A DNA stretch of 64,000 bases from a bacterium (GCA_030539165.1 JAUNSO010000002.1:17398-81397); one strand, 5' to 3'. Numbered from the stretch's first letter, positions 37,694 through 47,187 are shown. Notes: a model not told the origin generated them from the letters alone. Translations and numbers: made by a program.

Positions 37694-38001
37694 AAAAGGA
37701 AACCAGGACATATCTGAAAAATGCCATTCAGGCCAACGGGTTTGCAATCGATGTCATCAATATGATCATCGGTATTTCCATTATAGTCATGGCAGTTATT
37801 GCGTTGTCCGGTGAGGAAAATGACCTGTATTTATTTCCGGTCATCTTCATACTTGGTGCGATCCTGACATGTCTGAATGCTGTAAAAATGATGAAGCACA
37901 ACAGATTATTTGGTATTTTTTTCATAGTTTTTACAGTTATACTGGTATGTGCATGTGTGTTTAGTTTTCTTGTATTGTTTTCGGGTTTGACGATTGTATA
38001 G
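37690..38001 (+). CDS. Small four-helix membrane protein, unknown
   Basis: 103 residues: a basic N-terminus ([14 protein letters not shown]), then about three hydrophobic helices with short loops. Not recognised. It overlaps argF by 4 bp (ATGA) and is followed by an equally unknown 115-residue protein, so both are co-transcribed with argF and probably coaX. Confidence 0.6.
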   Translation: MKKETRTYLKNAIQANGFAIDVINMIIGISIIVMAVIALSGEENDLYLFPVIFILGAILTCLNAVKMMKHNRLFGIFFIVFTVILVCACVFSFLVLFSGLTIV

Positions 38002-38020
38002 AGGAGCAGATATTAACAAT

Positions 38021-38368
38021 ATGGACGAAGAAAAGATCGTACTCTGCGGCGCGAATGCCTATGAGCAGAAATATTATTTTAATCCACTGTTTAAAGGGCT
38101 GCCTGAGTCAATTCAGGAGGAGGTACATATCATCAGCGTACTTTTTACAGAGGAAGTCGGTGGTATTTTTACCATGGTATTTGATGAAGATGGAGAGCTG
38201 CAGTTCGAGGTCACTGCGGCACCTGAGGACTATTTATATGATGAAGTCGGCAGTGGACTGCTGGTGAAGGAAATCCAAAGAAAGAAACAGGAGCTGCTGG
38301 AATCTCTTTCGCTGTATTACAGAGTGGTTGTATTACATGAGAATCTGGACGAGCTGTTGGAAGAATAG
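38021..38368 (+). CDS. Hypothetical acidic protein (DUF6145-like)
   Basis: 115 residues from the ATG at 38021: LCGANAYEQKYYFNPLFKGLPESIQEE, then a hydrophobic strand region and an acidic C-terminus (ENLDELLEE). It resembles a short conserved Clostridia family, which I recall as DUF6145 but cannot confirm. GAGGAG lies 14 nt upstream, longer than usual; a TTG at 37994 precedes that site and was rejected. Confidence 0.6.
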   Translation: MDEEKIVLCGANAYEQKYYFNPLFKGLPESIQEEVHIISVLFTEEVGGIFTMVFDEDGELQFEVTAAPEDYLYDEVGSGLLVKEIQRKKQELLESLSLYYRVVVLHENLDELLEE

Positions 38369-38392
38369 AAAGTGTGATTGGAGGATGGACAG

Positions 38393-39163
38393 ATGCTGCT
38401 GGTCATTGATGTAGGAAACACGAATATTACATTTGGACTATACCGGAAAAATAAGCTGATATCAACCTTTCGTATCGTATCTGCATTGCAGAGAACTTCA
38501 GATGAGTATGGTATGGTCATATCAGATCTGATTGAACGACAGGGTGTCAATATCGAAGAAATCGAGGGTATTGTAATAGCAAGTGTTGTGCCAAATACGA
38601 TGCATTCACTTGTCAATGCAATCAAGAAGTATTTGAAACGGACACCGCTGATCATCGGACCGGGGACAAAGACAGGCATCAAGATCGATACACCCAACCC
38701 GAAGGAAATCGGAGCAGACCGTATCGTTGATGCAGTGGCAGCCTATGAATTATATGGCGGCCCGGTACTGGTCATCGACTTTGGAACCGCAACGACCTAT
38801 GACCTTGTGACGGAGGATGGCAGATTTACAGCAGGAATCACGGCGCCGGGTATCAGAATTTCTGCAAAGGCACTGTGGGAGGATACAGCCAGACTGCCAG
38901 AGGTAGAAATCCTGAAACCCAAGTCAATCCTGGCACAGGATACCATATCCAGCATGCAGGCAGGACTGGTGTATGGACAGATTGGACAGACGGAGTATAT
39001 TATCCAATGTGTAAAAAAAGAAACGGGATATGATCATCTGCAGGTGATCGCAACCGGCGGACTTGGCCGTATCATAGCCAGTGAGACGGATATGATTGAC
39101 AAGTATGATATTACATTGACCCTGAAGGGTCTGCAGCTGATATATCTGAGGAACCAGAAATGA
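38393..39163 (+). CDS. coaX: Type III pantothenate kinase
   Basis: 256 residues. [11 protein letters not shown] at the N-terminus (D6), [35 protein letters not shown]. It phosphorylates pantothenate, the first step of CoA synthesis. The ATG at 38393 follows GGAGG by 8 nt; an in-frame TTG at 38378 is upstream of that site. It overlaps dus by 4 bp. Confidence 0.95.
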   Translation: MLLVIDVGNTNITFGLYRKNKLISTFRIVSALQRTSDEYGMVISDLIERQGVNIEEIEGIVIASVVPNTMHSLVNAIKKYLKRTPLIIGPGTKTGIKIDTPNPKEIGADRIVDAVAAYELYGGPVLVIDFGTATTYDLVTEDGRFTAGITAPGIRISAKALWEDTARLPEVEILKPKSILAQDTISSMQAGLVYGQIGQTEYIIQCVKKETGYDHLQVIATGGLGRIIASETDMIDKYDITLTLKGLQLIYLRNQK

Positions 39164-40119
39164 AACTGAGTATTGGAAATGTTGAACTAGAGAATCAAGT
39201 GATATTGGCACCAATGGCAGGCGTAACTGACCTGCCATTTCGTCTGTTGTGCAAAGAACAGGGAGCGGGGCTTCTCTGTATGGAGATGGTCAGCGCGAAG
39301 GCTATTTATTTTAATAATAAGAATACGATAGAGCTGCTGACGATACATGACGAGGAGCAGCCGGTGTCTCTGCAGCTGTTTGGAAATGATCCTGACATCA
39401 TCAGCGAGATGGCTAAAAGAATCGAGGAACGCCCATTTGCCATACTGGACATCAACATGGGATGTCCTGTTCCGAAGGTAGTCAATAACGGAGAGGGATC
39501 AGCACTGATGAAGGATCCGGTACTGGCAGGCAAAATCATTGAAAAGACAGTACATGCCATCCGGAAGCCTGTAACCGTGAAGATCCGTAAGGGCTTTGAT
39601 GAGGCACATGTGAATGCAGTAGAGCTTGCCAGGATCGCACAGGAAAGTGGAGCGGCGGCGGTAGCAGTACACGGCAGGACGAGGGAACAGTATTATGCAG
39701 GAGAGGCAGACTGGGAGATTATCCGTCTGGTAAAGGAAGCGGTTTCCATACCCGTGATCGGAAATGGCGATATTACATCTCCTGAGAGTGCCAAGAGAAT
39801 GCTGGATGAGACAGGCTGTGACGGACTGATGATCGGTCGTGCAGCGCAGGGAAATCCATGGATCTTTCACAGGATCAATGCTTATCTAGATCGTGGAGAG
39901 ATGCCGGCGGCACCGGGACTGCCGGAGATCAAAGCTATGATCCTGCGACATGCAGAACTGCTGTTAAAATATAAAGGATCCTATACCGGCATGCGGGAAA
40001 TGCGAAAACATGCGGCATGGTATACAGCAGGCTATCCGCACTCAGCCAGACTGCGGCGCAGCCTGAATGATATAGAGACCATGGATGATTTGAAGCAGAT
40101 TCTGATGCATATGGAATAG
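39160..40119 (+). CDS. dus: tRNA-dihydrouridine synthase (DusB-like)
   Basis: 319 residues, FMN TIM barrel: [32 protein letters not shown] (catalytic C102), [38 protein letters not shown]. It reduces uridine in tRNA D-loops. Coupled to coaX by a 4-bp overlap. Confidence 0.95.
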   Translation: MKLSIGNVELENQVILAPMAGVTDLPFRLLCKEQGAGLLCMEMVSAKAIYFNNKNTIELLTIHDEEQPVSLQLFGNDPDIISEMAKRIEERPFAILDINMGCPVPKVVNNGEGSALMKDPVLAGKIIEKTVHAIRKPVTVKIRKGFDEAHVNAVELARIAQESGAAAVAVHGRTREQYYAGEADWEIIRLVKEAVSIPVIGNGDITSPESAKRMLDETGCDGLMIGRAAQGNPWIFHRINAYLDRGEMPAAPGLPEIKAMILRHAELLLKYKGSYTGMREMRKHAAWYTAGYPHSARLRRSLNDIETMDDLKQILMHME

Positions 40120-40140
40120 AATGCTATCATATATTCCTCT

Positions 40141-40596
40141 ATGGAAAAGATTTGTTTACTGCACATTATCAGTATAGAAGCAACAAAGTGGGAGATATTC
40201 AGAGGATGTCCGTATCGCAGGGCAAGGAAGCGTATATTGAAGCTGTTACGAGAGAAGAATATGGATGGAGTGATGACGACAGAGACCATTGCAGGGCAGC
40301 TGGGAAATCTGGGAGTTCCATATCTGTATGTTCATAAAGCGGGCTTTCGTAAAGGCGGCATCAAACGAAATCCTCAGAAATGCTGGCATATGGCAGTTCT
40401 GGATGATGACTCAGCTATGACAGATGCGGTTCTGGAACTGGTATATGAGGATCTGAATCATCTGACAGTCGTTACAGACAGAGCAGAACATTTTGAGAGT
40501 ATGGCAGATGAGGTCTATGATGAGACGGGACTGCTGATTCATTTTGCCAGACGGATTCCCTCGGATGCCAATATAATACTATATATGAAACCTTGA
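40141..40596 (+). CDS. Hypothetical protein between dus and greA
   Basis: 151 residues, not recognised. The N-terminus is basic (CPYRRARKRILKLLREK), followed by a mixed alpha/beta part (YLYVHKAGFRKGG, WHMAVLDDDSAMTDAVLEL, HLTVVTDRAEHF) and LLIHFARRIPSDANII at the end. No good ribosome binding site precedes the ATG at 40141, so the true start may be internal. The reading frame follows the coding style of its neighbours and no other long frame covers the interval. Confidence 0.55.
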   Translation: MEKICLLHIISIEATKWEIFRGCPYRRARKRILKLLREKNMDGVMTTETIAGQLGNLGVPYLYVHKAGFRKGGIKRNPQKCWHMAVLDDDSAMTDAVLELVYEDLNHLTVVTDRAEHFESMADEVYDETGLLIHFARRIPSDANIILYMKP

Positions 40597-40622
40597 CACT
40601 AATTAAGTAAATGGAGTATAAT
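40593..40622 (+). promoter_or_regulatory. Promoter of greA
   Basis: TTGACA, 18-nt spacer, TATAAT. A GGCT-GAAAA-AGCC hairpin lies in the leader between it and the greA start. Confidence 0.7.
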
Positions 40623-40693
40623 ACCATCATTGCAAAGCGGACTTTAGGCTGAAAAAGCCGATAAAACGATAGAGAGGCAGGGTACTGTATATT

Positions 40694-41176
40694 ATGGAAG
40701 CAAAGAAGAATTTATTAACGTATGAAGGACTTCAGAAATTAGAGAATGAACTGCATGACCTCAAGGTAGTCAAAAGAAAAGAGGTAGCTGAAAAGCTCAA
40801 GGAAGCAAGAGCTCAGGGCGATTTATCCGAGAATGCTGAGTATGATGCAGCAAAAGACGAGCAGCGTGATATTGAGGCACGTATTGAGGATATTGAAGCA
40901 ATCCTGAAAAATGCAGAGGTTGTTTTGGAGGATGAAGTAGATGTCAGCAAGATCGGTGTCGGCTCCAAGGTAAAGATTCTGGATAAGGAATTAAAGGAAG
41001 AGATGGAATTTAAGATTGTCGGTTCAGCAGAGGCTAACTCTCTGAAGGGCAAGATCTCAAATGAATCTCCTGTAGGCAGAGCCCTGATCGGTGCTAAGAA
41101 GGGTGATACGATTGAGGTGGAGACTCAGGCCGGTACATTGAAGTATAAGGTGCTGGAGATACAGAAAACCAATTAA
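40694..41176 (+). CDS. greA: Transcription elongation factor GreA
   Basis: 160 residues: N-terminal coiled coil with the tip acidic region (RAQGDLSENAEYDAAKDEQ) and a C-terminal FKBP-like domain (GKISNESPVGRALIGAKKGDTIEV). It rescues backtracked RNA polymerase. Gene order greA-lysS is common in Firmicutes; lysS starts 21 bp later. Confidence 0.97.
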   Translation: MEAKKNLLTYEGLQKLENELHDLKVVKRKEVAEKLKEARAQGDLSENAEYDAAKDEQRDIEARIEDIEAILKNAEVVLEDEVDVSKIGVGSKVKILDKELKEEMEFKIVGSAEANSLKGKISNESPVGRALIGAKKGDTIEVETQAGTLKYKVLEIQKTN

Positions 41177-41197
41177 TTGGTATATGGAGGAAATAGA

Positions 41198-42715
41198 GTG
41201 AGCGAGCAGCAGAATCAGAATCAACAAAAGGGTCAACAGAACCAGCAGGAGCCGGATATTAAGCAGCTCTTAAAGGTACGTCGCGAGAAGCTGGCACAGC
41301 TGCAGACAGACGGCAAGGATCCTTTTCAGATCATGAAATATAATGTGACACATCACAGCACGGAGATTAAGGACAACTTTGACGAGCTGAACGGCAAGCA
41401 GGTCTCCATCGCAGGCCGTGTGATGGCAAAACGTGTTATGGGTAAGGCCTCTTTCTGTAATGTACAGGATCTGCAGGGCAATATCCAGTCTTATGTTGCG
41501 AGAGATTCTATCGGAGAAGAAGCATATGCGGACTTCAAGAAATTTGATGTCGGCGATATCATCGGAATCGAAGGTGAAGTTTTCAAGACGAAGACGGAGG
41601 AAATCTCCATTCATGCATCGAAGGTTATTCTTCTGTCCAAGAGTCTTCAGATTCTTCCTGAGAAATATCACGGACTGACCAATACAGATATCCGTTACCG
41701 TCAGAGATATGTAGACCTGATCATGAACAGTGAAGTCAAGGATACATTTGTAAAACGTTCCAGAATCATTTCCACAATCCGCAGTTATCTGGATTCACAG
41801 GGCTTTATGGAGGTTGAGACTCCAATGCTCGTGTCCAATGCAGGCGGAGCATCTGCAAGACCGTTCGAGACACATTTCAACGCACTGGATGAGGATCTGA
41901 AGCTTCGTATTTCATTGGAGCTGTATCTGAAGAGACTGATTGTAGGCGGCTTGGAGAGAGTGTATGAGATTGGACGTGTATTCCGTAATGAAGGTCTGGA
42001 TACGAGACACAACCCGGAATTCACCCTGATGGAATTATATCAGGCATATACCGATTATAACGGCATGATGGATCTGACAGAGAATCTGTACCGCCATGTG
42101 GCACAGACCGTTCTTGGCAAGACAACCATTACCTACAACGGAATCGAGATGGATCTCGGCAAGCCGTTCGAGAGAATCACCATGGTGGATGCTGTGAAGA
42201 AGTATGCCAATGTTGATTTCAATGAGATTCACACCTTAGAGGAAGCAAGAGCTATCGCTAAGGAGCATCATATAGAGTATGAAGAGAGACATAAGAAGGG
42301 TGATATCCTGAACCTGTTCTTCGAAGAATTCGTCGAAGAGCACCTGATTCAGCCGACCTTCTTAATGGATCATCCGGTAGAAATCTCGCCGCTTACTAAG
42401 AGAAAGCCAAGCAATCCGGACTACACAGAGCGCTTCGAATTCTTCATGAACGGCTGGGAGATGGCAAATGCCTACTCCGAGTTAAATGACCCAATCGACC
42501 AGAGAGAGCGTTTCAAAGCCCAGGAAGCAGCACTGGCAGCAGGTGATGAGGAAGCCAACACCACAGACGAAGACTTCTTAAATGCCCTGGAAATCGGTAT
42601 GCCGCCTACAGGTGGTATTGGATTCGGTATTGATAGAATGTGTATGCTGATGACGGATTCACCGGCGATTAGGGATGTGTTGTTGTTCCCAACGATGAAA
42701 ACATTGGAGAAATAA
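41198..42715 (+). CDS. lysS: Lysyl-tRNA synthetase, class II
   Basis: 505 residues. OB-fold anticodon domain ([18 protein letters not shown]), class II motif 1 (FMEVETPML), motif 2 ([15 protein letters not shown]), motif 3 ([15 protein letters not shown]). The start is a GTG at 41198, preceded by GGAGG; a TTG at 41177 overlaps the greA stop. An N-terminal Gln-rich tail of about 20 residues precedes the conserved part. The accessory island starts immediately downstream. Confidence 0.97.
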   Translation: MSEQQNQNQQKGQQNQQEPDIKQLLKVRREKLAQLQTDGKDPFQIMKYNVTHHSTEIKDNFDELNGKQVSIAGRVMAKRVMGKASFCNVQDLQGNIQSYVARDSIGEEAYADFKKFDVGDIIGIEGEVFKTKTEEISIHASKVILLSKSLQILPEKYHGLTNTDIRYRQRYVDLIMNSEVKDTFVKRSRIISTIRSYLDSQGFMEVETPMLVSNAGGASARPFETHFNALDEDLKLRISLELYLKRLIVGGLERVYEIGRVFRNEGLDTRHNPEFTLMELYQAYTDYNGMMDLTENLYRHVAQTVLGKTTITYNGIEMDLGKPFERITMVDAVKKYANVDFNEIHTLEEARAIAKEHHIEYEERHKKGDILNLFFEEFVEEHLIQPTFLMDHPVEISPLTKRKPSNPDYTERFEFFMNGWEMANAYSELNDPIDQRERFKAQEAALAAGDEEANTTDEDFLNALEIGMPPTGGIGFGIDRMCMLMTDSPAIRDVLLFPTMKTLEK

Positions 42716-42756
42716 ACCCAGTGTTTATGCGGGTTTGCGGGAGAATAGATGTGAAA

Positions 42757-42783
42757 AAGACAAGTTTTTGACAAGTTTTTTGA
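42757..42783 (+). repeat. Tandem GACAAGTTTTT direct repeats behind lysS
   Basis: GACAAGTTTTT occurs twice in direct succession just after the lysS stop. Such tandem short repeats next to a gene 3' end resemble arm-type sites of tyrosine integrases. No integrase gene is in the window, so this is only a possible left end of the island. Confidence 0.35.
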
Positions 42784-42856
42784 GACCAATAGTACCTAAC
42801 TATTACTCATAATACCTTGTCAGATGATTTTCAAGCGAATAGAGAATTAATTATTA

Positions 42857-42889
42857 GGGACATTTCTTACACAGGAAATGTCCCTTTTT
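42857..42889 (+). terminator. Strong terminator downstream of lysS
   Basis: GGGACATTTC/GAAATGTCCC (42857-42866/42875-42884) with an eight-base loop and TTTTT. It lies about 140 bp behind lysS and just before the first island gene. Confidence 0.9.
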
Positions 42890-42924
42890 CTGTTACAGTT
42901 GTTTGATTTGAAAGGAGAATGAAA

Positions 42925-43146
42925 ATGTCTAACACAGCGACAAGAGCAGCAAAGAAAGAAGTATTAAAAGAACCTCACTCAGAAGTGGTAAAGGTACGTA
43001 TGCAGGGAACAGAGAAGGGAATCAGTGCATTTCAAAGAATTATTGAGTTTGCAGAGAATAATGGATTATGTGAAGTGCAGAATTTTTTGGATTTGTTTCA
43101 CAATAAGGGAAGTGATGAAGTTACAATGGATTTTGGGTGTGACTGA
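42925..43146 (+). CDS. Small hypothetical protein at the island start
   Basis: 73 residues: a basic N-terminal third (TRAAKKEVLKEPHSEVVKVRMQG), then a helix (GISAFQRIIEFAENNGL) and an acidic end. Not recognised. AAAGGAG lies 7 nt before the ATG at 42925; an ATG at 42919 is too close to that site. First gene after the lysS terminator. Confidence 0.55.
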   Translation: MSNTATRAAKKEVLKEPHSEVVKVRMQGTEKGISAFQRIIEFAENNGLCEVQNFLDLFHNKGSDEVTMDFGCD

Positions 43147-43262
43147 TGCTAAAATAAGATCAGTACAAATTTGAAGTTGTATGGATGTTAATTTGCGTTG
43201 CTTGCGGCAACGGCCTATTTTGATGTTTGATAGAAATATCAAAAGCAAAGGAGGCAATAATT

Positions 43263-43772
43263 ATGTTGAATGAAAACATAAAGAGGCTAAGAAAATCAAG
43301 AGGAATCTCACAGGAGGAGCTTGCTATTAAGTTGAATGTGGTGAGGCAGACAGTATCAAAATGGGAGAATGGATTATCGGTTCCTGATTCCAGTATGCTG
43401 ATTGCGTTGGCAGAGGAACTTGATACTTCAGTAAGCATTCTGCTTGGAGAAGTTGTTGATGAAATCGGTACTGATGACTTAAAGACTATTTCAGAGAAAT
43501 TAGAGGTTATTAATCTTCAGCTTGCAAAGAATAGCGAGAGGAAAAGGAAAACCATCAGATGGATGCTTATTGCTTTATGTGCAACTATTGTTGTGGTATT
43601 TATTGCATTTGCATCTATGCAGAGTTCTTATCTGAATTGGGATTTTAATGAACCGGAACTGGCTGTTGCAGGTACTATACTGCATGGCATTGAATTTTTA
43701 TTTGTGAGACTTGCTCCGATTGTGTTTATTGCGGGAGTGGTTGGTATTGTTCTGACATATAAAAAGAATTAA
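43263..43772 (+). CDS. XRE-family regulator with C-terminal membrane helices
   Basis: 169 residues: N-terminal Cro/XRE HTH (NIKRLRKSRGISQEELAIKLNVVRQTVSKWENG, about 4-36), a linker, then two transmembrane helices (about 100-122 and 140-165). HTH-plus-membrane proteins of this type are common in Clostridia, often with transporter or stress genes. GGAGG lies before the ATG at 43263. Its target is unknown. Confidence 0.85.
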   Translation: MLNENIKRLRKSRGISQEELAIKLNVVRQTVSKWENGLSVPDSSMLIALAEELDTSVSILLGEVVDEIGTDDLKTISEKLEVINLQLAKNSERKRKTIRWMLIALCATIVVVFIAFASMQSSYLNWDFNEPELAVAGTILHGIEFLFVRLAPIVFIAGVVGIVLTYKKN

Positions 43773-43871
43773 AATAATTCCGATTGGTCAAGACAACATT
43801 AAATTCTGATTTATAGAGTAGAATCAAACAAAAGATATAAATGGTTTAGTTTATTAAGGAGGCATAACAAC

Positions 43872-44303
43872 ATGGGATTATTTGATAAGTTCAAAAAGAA
43901 GAACAATAGTGATAATGGATTTTTGAAGGTAGATGTACAGCATTTAATTGACTGGAATGAACCAAACGGAGAGGGCTGTATTGTTTCTGATATGATTACT
44001 AAGGAAGGCTGGAAAGTCGGGTATATGTTTCGTGATGAACCAGTGAAAGATCAACCGGATAGTGGCTGGCATTTTTTCAAAGGCGATGAAGATGAGGATT
44101 ATTCGAACGATCCTCATAATTTTCATGTGTTTGCATTAAATACAGTTTGCAATTATGATCCTGATATTATTCAGTATTTGAATTCTCCTATCGGAGCACA
44201 TCTAATCAGAACCAAGGATGGTATGTTTATTACTGATGATGGATCACAACCAATTCACATCAAAAAACAAGAGAAAGAGATAAATAATCAACAGGTTAAA
44301 TGA
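43872..44303 (+). CDS. DUF2185 family protein (Imm33-like immunity fold)
   Basis: 143 residues. The central block GEGCIVSDMITKEGWKVGYM, then DSGWHFFKGDEDEDY and HVFALNTVCNYDPDIIQYL matches DUF2185, a member of the SUKH/Imm-like immunity proteins often encoded with polymorphic toxins. No matching toxin gene is adjacent, so it looks like an orphan immunity gene. AAGGAGG precedes the ATG. The stop overlaps the first codons upstream of the next gene. Confidence 0.8.
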   Translation: MGLFDKFKKKNNSDNGFLKVDVQHLIDWNEPNGEGCIVSDMITKEGWKVGYMFRDEPVKDQPDSGWHFFKGDEDEDYSNDPHNFHVFALNTVCNYDPDIIQYLNSPIGAHLIRTKDGMFITDDGSQPIHIKKQEKEINNQQVK

Positions 44304-44320
44304 AATTGTGGAGGGCTAGT

Positions 44321-44686
44321 ATGGAAAAGAATAAAGTTCCAACAGTGGCAGAACTTAAAGTTTATATTGAGGAGAAAGAGGCATATTATCAGGATTGTAT
44401 CAGAAACAAAGAAACACTTGTAATATCCGGGCCGAAGTTCCCCGGAGAGACAGTCTGGAGTGCTAATAGTACTTTGCCATTAATGAAAGCGGCAGAAGAA
44501 GTGGGAACACCAAAAGAAGAAGTATGGAAATTGTGCAGTAAAATTGCTAGTACAACGCATGCTCCGGTGACAAAAAAAGAATATGAAAGAATGATACCTT
44601 TTGCAAAAGAGCCACCTACGGTTGATGCCGTCCTTAAGTTTCTGGAAACATACATACCCGTATTTGAAAATGGGCACGTGAGTTGA
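44321..44686 (+). CDS. Hypothetical protein in the immunity-like cluster
   Basis: 121 residues, unrecognised. PTVAELKVYIEEKEAYYQD at the N-terminus, GPKFPGETVWSANSTLPLM in the middle, and a Pro-rich helix at the end. GGAGG precedes the ATG at 44321. It follows the DUF2185 gene by 17 bp and is probably co-transcribed with it, which hints at another immunity or small-toxin role (inference only). Confidence 0.55.
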   Translation: MEKNKVPTVAELKVYIEEKEAYYQDCIRNKETLVISGPKFPGETVWSANSTLPLMKAAEEVGTPKEEVWKLCSKIASTTHAPVTKKEYERMIPFAKEPPTVDAVLKFLETYIPVFENGHVS

Positions 44687-44749
44687 GTGTTTGATGTCAG
44701 TGCATATTACTATTGTCTTGCATTGATTACTTTATCAGATTATAGACAG

Positions 44750-45633
44750 ATTAATCGTTACGAAAGAGTGAAAATATGACGTTTCAAGATTATTTACAAC
44801 ATTATCTGTCTATCCCGGAGATTATTTATTTTGTTTTGGTGTCTTTGGGCGTAAATGTAGTGATACATCTTATTCTGATTACAGCGGCAAAAATAAAATC
44901 CGGTGCGTTTGAGAAGAAACATCGAAAAAAGATAATTGCAGACTCATATGAAGAGTATTCAGAGAGCTTTTACGAGCTGGTCTTTTCATGTACATCCATT
45001 TTACTGTTTATCAGTATCTATTTCTGGTTAGACCTTGATTATTTTGATCTGGAGAGAGAAGCCAGAGAAATCTGGCAGAAATATCAGGATATTCTGTTAC
45101 TAGGATTTATTATTCTGAGTGCTGTATTGAATAGTATTGTGGATCGAATTCTGGTACCGATTCGTAAAATCAGTGATGAAAAAAGAAGCACACTTCGTAT
45201 GATGGGAATGCTATACATGATGATTATCTTTTTGTATATAAAATTCATCTACGAAGATAATAACTATGATACAATACTTTTTTATTTTCTGACATTGATG
45301 ATTGGTCGATTTGTTTATTTTGATGCATCCGTCAAGGAGTTCGGTCAATCAATGAAACGACTTCTTTTTTCAGTTCCCATTTTATTGTTGGAATTATTGA
45401 CTACGGCGGTAGTTGCATTATATGGCTTCTCAACCAAATACCTTTTGCGTTCAAATGGAGTTGTCGGAAGCCTGTTTATTGCACATTTTTTCTTGATTGT
45501 GGAAATTTTTATTTTGATGAGAACAGGAATATTCAAACGTATCTGCGGGTGCAAGCGGAAGCAGAAAAAGAAAGAAGCAGAAGATGTCTGGGAAGCAGAA
45601 GAAATGGATGAAGTGGAAGAAATAGAAGAATAG
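44750..45633 (+). repeat. Left copy of an 0.88-kb direct repeat
   Basis: The stretch from ATTAATCGTTACGAAAGAG to the stop of the membrane-protein gene recurs at 49557-50431, offset 4807 bp, same orientation. Only a few bases differ, plus a 9-bp gap near the 3' end of the second copy. Similarity stops at the stop codon on the right and at ATTAATCG on the left. Confidence 0.95.
44776..45633 (+). CDS. Unknown multi-pass membrane protein, copy 1
   Basis: 285 residues with about six hydrophobic helices; the C-terminal 40 residues are a charged tail ending in repeated Glu. A basic patch (EKKHRKKIIADSYEEYS) follows the first helix. Not recognised. The copy at 49583 differs at only about six residues and lacks three near the end. 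GAAAGAGTG precedes the ATG. The function is unknown, but two retained copies without disabling mutations suggest selection or a recent event. Confidence 0.75.
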   Translation: MTFQDYLQHYLSIPEIIYFVLVSLGVNVVIHLILITAAKIKSGAFEKKHRKKIIADSYEEYSESFYELVFSCTSILLFISIYFWLDLDYFDLEREAREIWQKYQDILLLGFIILSAVLNSIVDRILVPIRKISDEKRSTLRMMGMLYMMIIFLYIKFIYEDNNYDTILFYFLTLMIGRFVYFDASVKEFGQSMKRLLFSVPILLLELLTTAVVALYGFSTKYLLRSNGVVGSLFIAHFFLIVEIFILMRTGIFKRICGCKRKQKKKEAEDVWEAEEMDEVEEIEE

Positions 45634-45728
45634 AAAAAAATCTTACGGAGTAATTATACTTGGTGGAACTTTTTTGGCGTTATATGTGAGGAACCTGCGG
45701 AAGAGACGATGATAAATTCAAAACATAC

Positions 45729-45792
45729 TTAAGTAATGTGCATTAAGTAAGTTAACATTGAACTTATTTAAGTAATGTGATATAAATAAGTT
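45729..45792 (+). promoter_or_regulatory. Inverted and direct repeats upstream of the XRE-DUF3990 gene
   Basis: AACTTATTTA/TAAATAAGTT (45761-45770/45783-45792) is a perfect inverted repeat, and TTAAGTAATGTG occurs twice (45729-45740 and 45768-45779). They end at the ribosome binding site of a gene that itself carries an HTH, which suggests an autoregulatory operator. Confidence 0.7.
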
Positions 45793-45805
45793 GGAGGTAA
45801 CGGAT

Positions 45806-46660
45806 ATGAAGTATAATTTTTCAGAAGATTTGAAATCCATTCGCGAGATATTAGGAATTTCTCAAAGTGAATTTGCGGAACAACTTGGTGTAGAACAGGT
45901 AACCATTTCGAGGAATGAACTAGATAAGACAGAGCCATCTGCAAAGTTCTTAGAAAGTGTATATGCATTTGCTTTTAAAAATAGAATAAGGATCAATAAA
46001 TTAAAGGAAATGCTCTGGAGAGATGACTTAGATATAAATGAAAAATTGCTTTTTCACGGAGCTAAAAGTGAAGTAGAAGGTGAGATAGATACCAGAAGGG
46101 GAAGAAAAAATAACGATTTTGGACAAGGTTTCTATACTGGTGAAAGTTATGAGCAAGCATTATCATTTGTTTCAGGCTTTGACAATTCTTCTGTATACTA
46201 TATAAGCTTTGATGATAGAAATTTGAAATGTAAGAGATATGAGGTAAATCAAGAATGGATGCTGACAATTGCGTACTATAGAGGAACATTAGATGAATAT
46301 AAAAATCATCCAATGATACAATCTCTCGTAGAACAGTCAAGAGATTGTGATTACATAATCGCTCCAATTGCAGATAATCGTATGTTCCAAATTATTAATT
46401 CGTTTATTTCTGGAGAACTTACAGATGAACAATGTAAACATTGCCTTGCAGCGACAAACTTGGGGATGCAGTATATCTTCATAAGTGAAAAGGCTGTCTC
46501 TCAAGCAAAAATCATTGAACGATGTTATGTATCAACTAATGAAAGGGAATACTATAAAAACGTAAGACTTGAAGAATCAAAGTTGGGTGATGACAAGGTA
46601 AAAATGGCAAGAAGGCAATATAGAGGAAAGGGAAGATATATTGATGAGATTCTGAGTTAA
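45806..46660 (+). CDS. XRE-HTH fused to a DUF3990 domain (ADP-ribosyltransferase-like fold)
   Basis: 284 residues. Residues 7-60 form a Cro/XRE HTH (ILGISQSEFAEQLGVEQVTISRNE). Residues from about 80 on match DUF3990: LLFHGAKSEV (83-90), RRGRKNNDFGQGFYTGES (97-114), typical of ADP-ribosyltransferase-like enzymes in toxin-antitoxin and phage-defence contexts. The ATG at 45806 follows GGAGG. The next gene starts 14 bp later. Inference: a DNA-binding toxin or regulator with an ART-like domain; activity is not shown. Confidence 0.8.
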   Translation: MKYNFSEDLKSIREILGISQSEFAEQLGVEQVTISRNELDKTEPSAKFLESVYAFAFKNRIRINKLKEMLWRDDLDINEKLLFHGAKSEVEGEIDTRRGRKNNDFGQGFYTGESYEQALSFVSGFDNSSVYYISFDDRNLKCKRYEVNQEWMLTIAYYRGTLDEYKNHPMIQSLVEQSRDCDYIIAPIADNRMFQIINSFISGELTDEQCKHCLAATNLGMQYIFISEKAVSQAKIIERCYVSTNEREYYKNVRLEESKLGDDKVKMARRQYRGKGRYIDEILS

Positions 46661-46674
46661 GAGGTGATAGATGT

Positions 46675-47157
46675 ATGAAAAAGATTAACAATGATGGTTT
46701 ACTTTTGTGCCAGATTCAGGCGACGACATTTGAAAACTCAATAGATAAAATGGAATCAAGTTCAGAGATTTTCATTCGAAGATTTATGAAAAGTGAAATA
46801 GCCAAAAAGCTTGATAATGAGTCTGTCCTTGAAAGTAATATCCAGGCAAATGATATTTTACAGTTGGTAGACGAGGAATATGGAACAACAAATTATGGAA
46901 GCGTAAAATATGCACATGAAGAAATGTACTGGATTGGATATCTCTATAGATATTTTGCAATTACTTATGATATAACTTCTGGACAAGCCTATAAAATTGT
47001 GAAGCCAAAAGAATTGAGAAGTTTGTATTTACCGTATCATACAATGGATCCAGCTCAATCAATAGAAAGAATACTGGAAGCAAAAGGGATGATGCTTGAT
47101 GAAGAGACAGAATTAGAAAGGCAATATGAAATATTTAAAAGAATTAGAAATAAATAA
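46675..47157 (+). CDS. Partner protein of the XRE-DUF3990 gene, possible antitoxin
   Basis: 160 residues, mainly helical, with a tyrosine-rich block EMYWIGYLYRYFAITYDI and KPKELRSLYLPYHTMDPAQSIERIL. I recognise this only as a type seen beside DUF3990 genes; no named function. Spacing of 14 bp and a shared operator-like region point to an operon, and the usual toxin-antitoxin logic makes it the candidate antitoxin. Confidence 0.6.
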   Translation: MKKINNDGLLLCQIQATTFENSIDKMESSSEIFIRRFMKSEIAKKLDNESVLESNIQANDILQLVDEEYGTTNYGSVKYAHEEMYWIGYLYRYFAITYDITSGQAYKIVKPKELRSLYLPYHTMDPAQSIERILEAKGMMLDEETELERQYEIFKRIRNK

Positions 47158-47187
47158 AGTGAAAATTGACAATCAGGAGTGCAGAGG

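Noticed and set aside
42716..42924. Complete integrated conjugative element behind lysS
   Set aside because: No integrase, relaxase or conjugation gene is in the following 8 kb.
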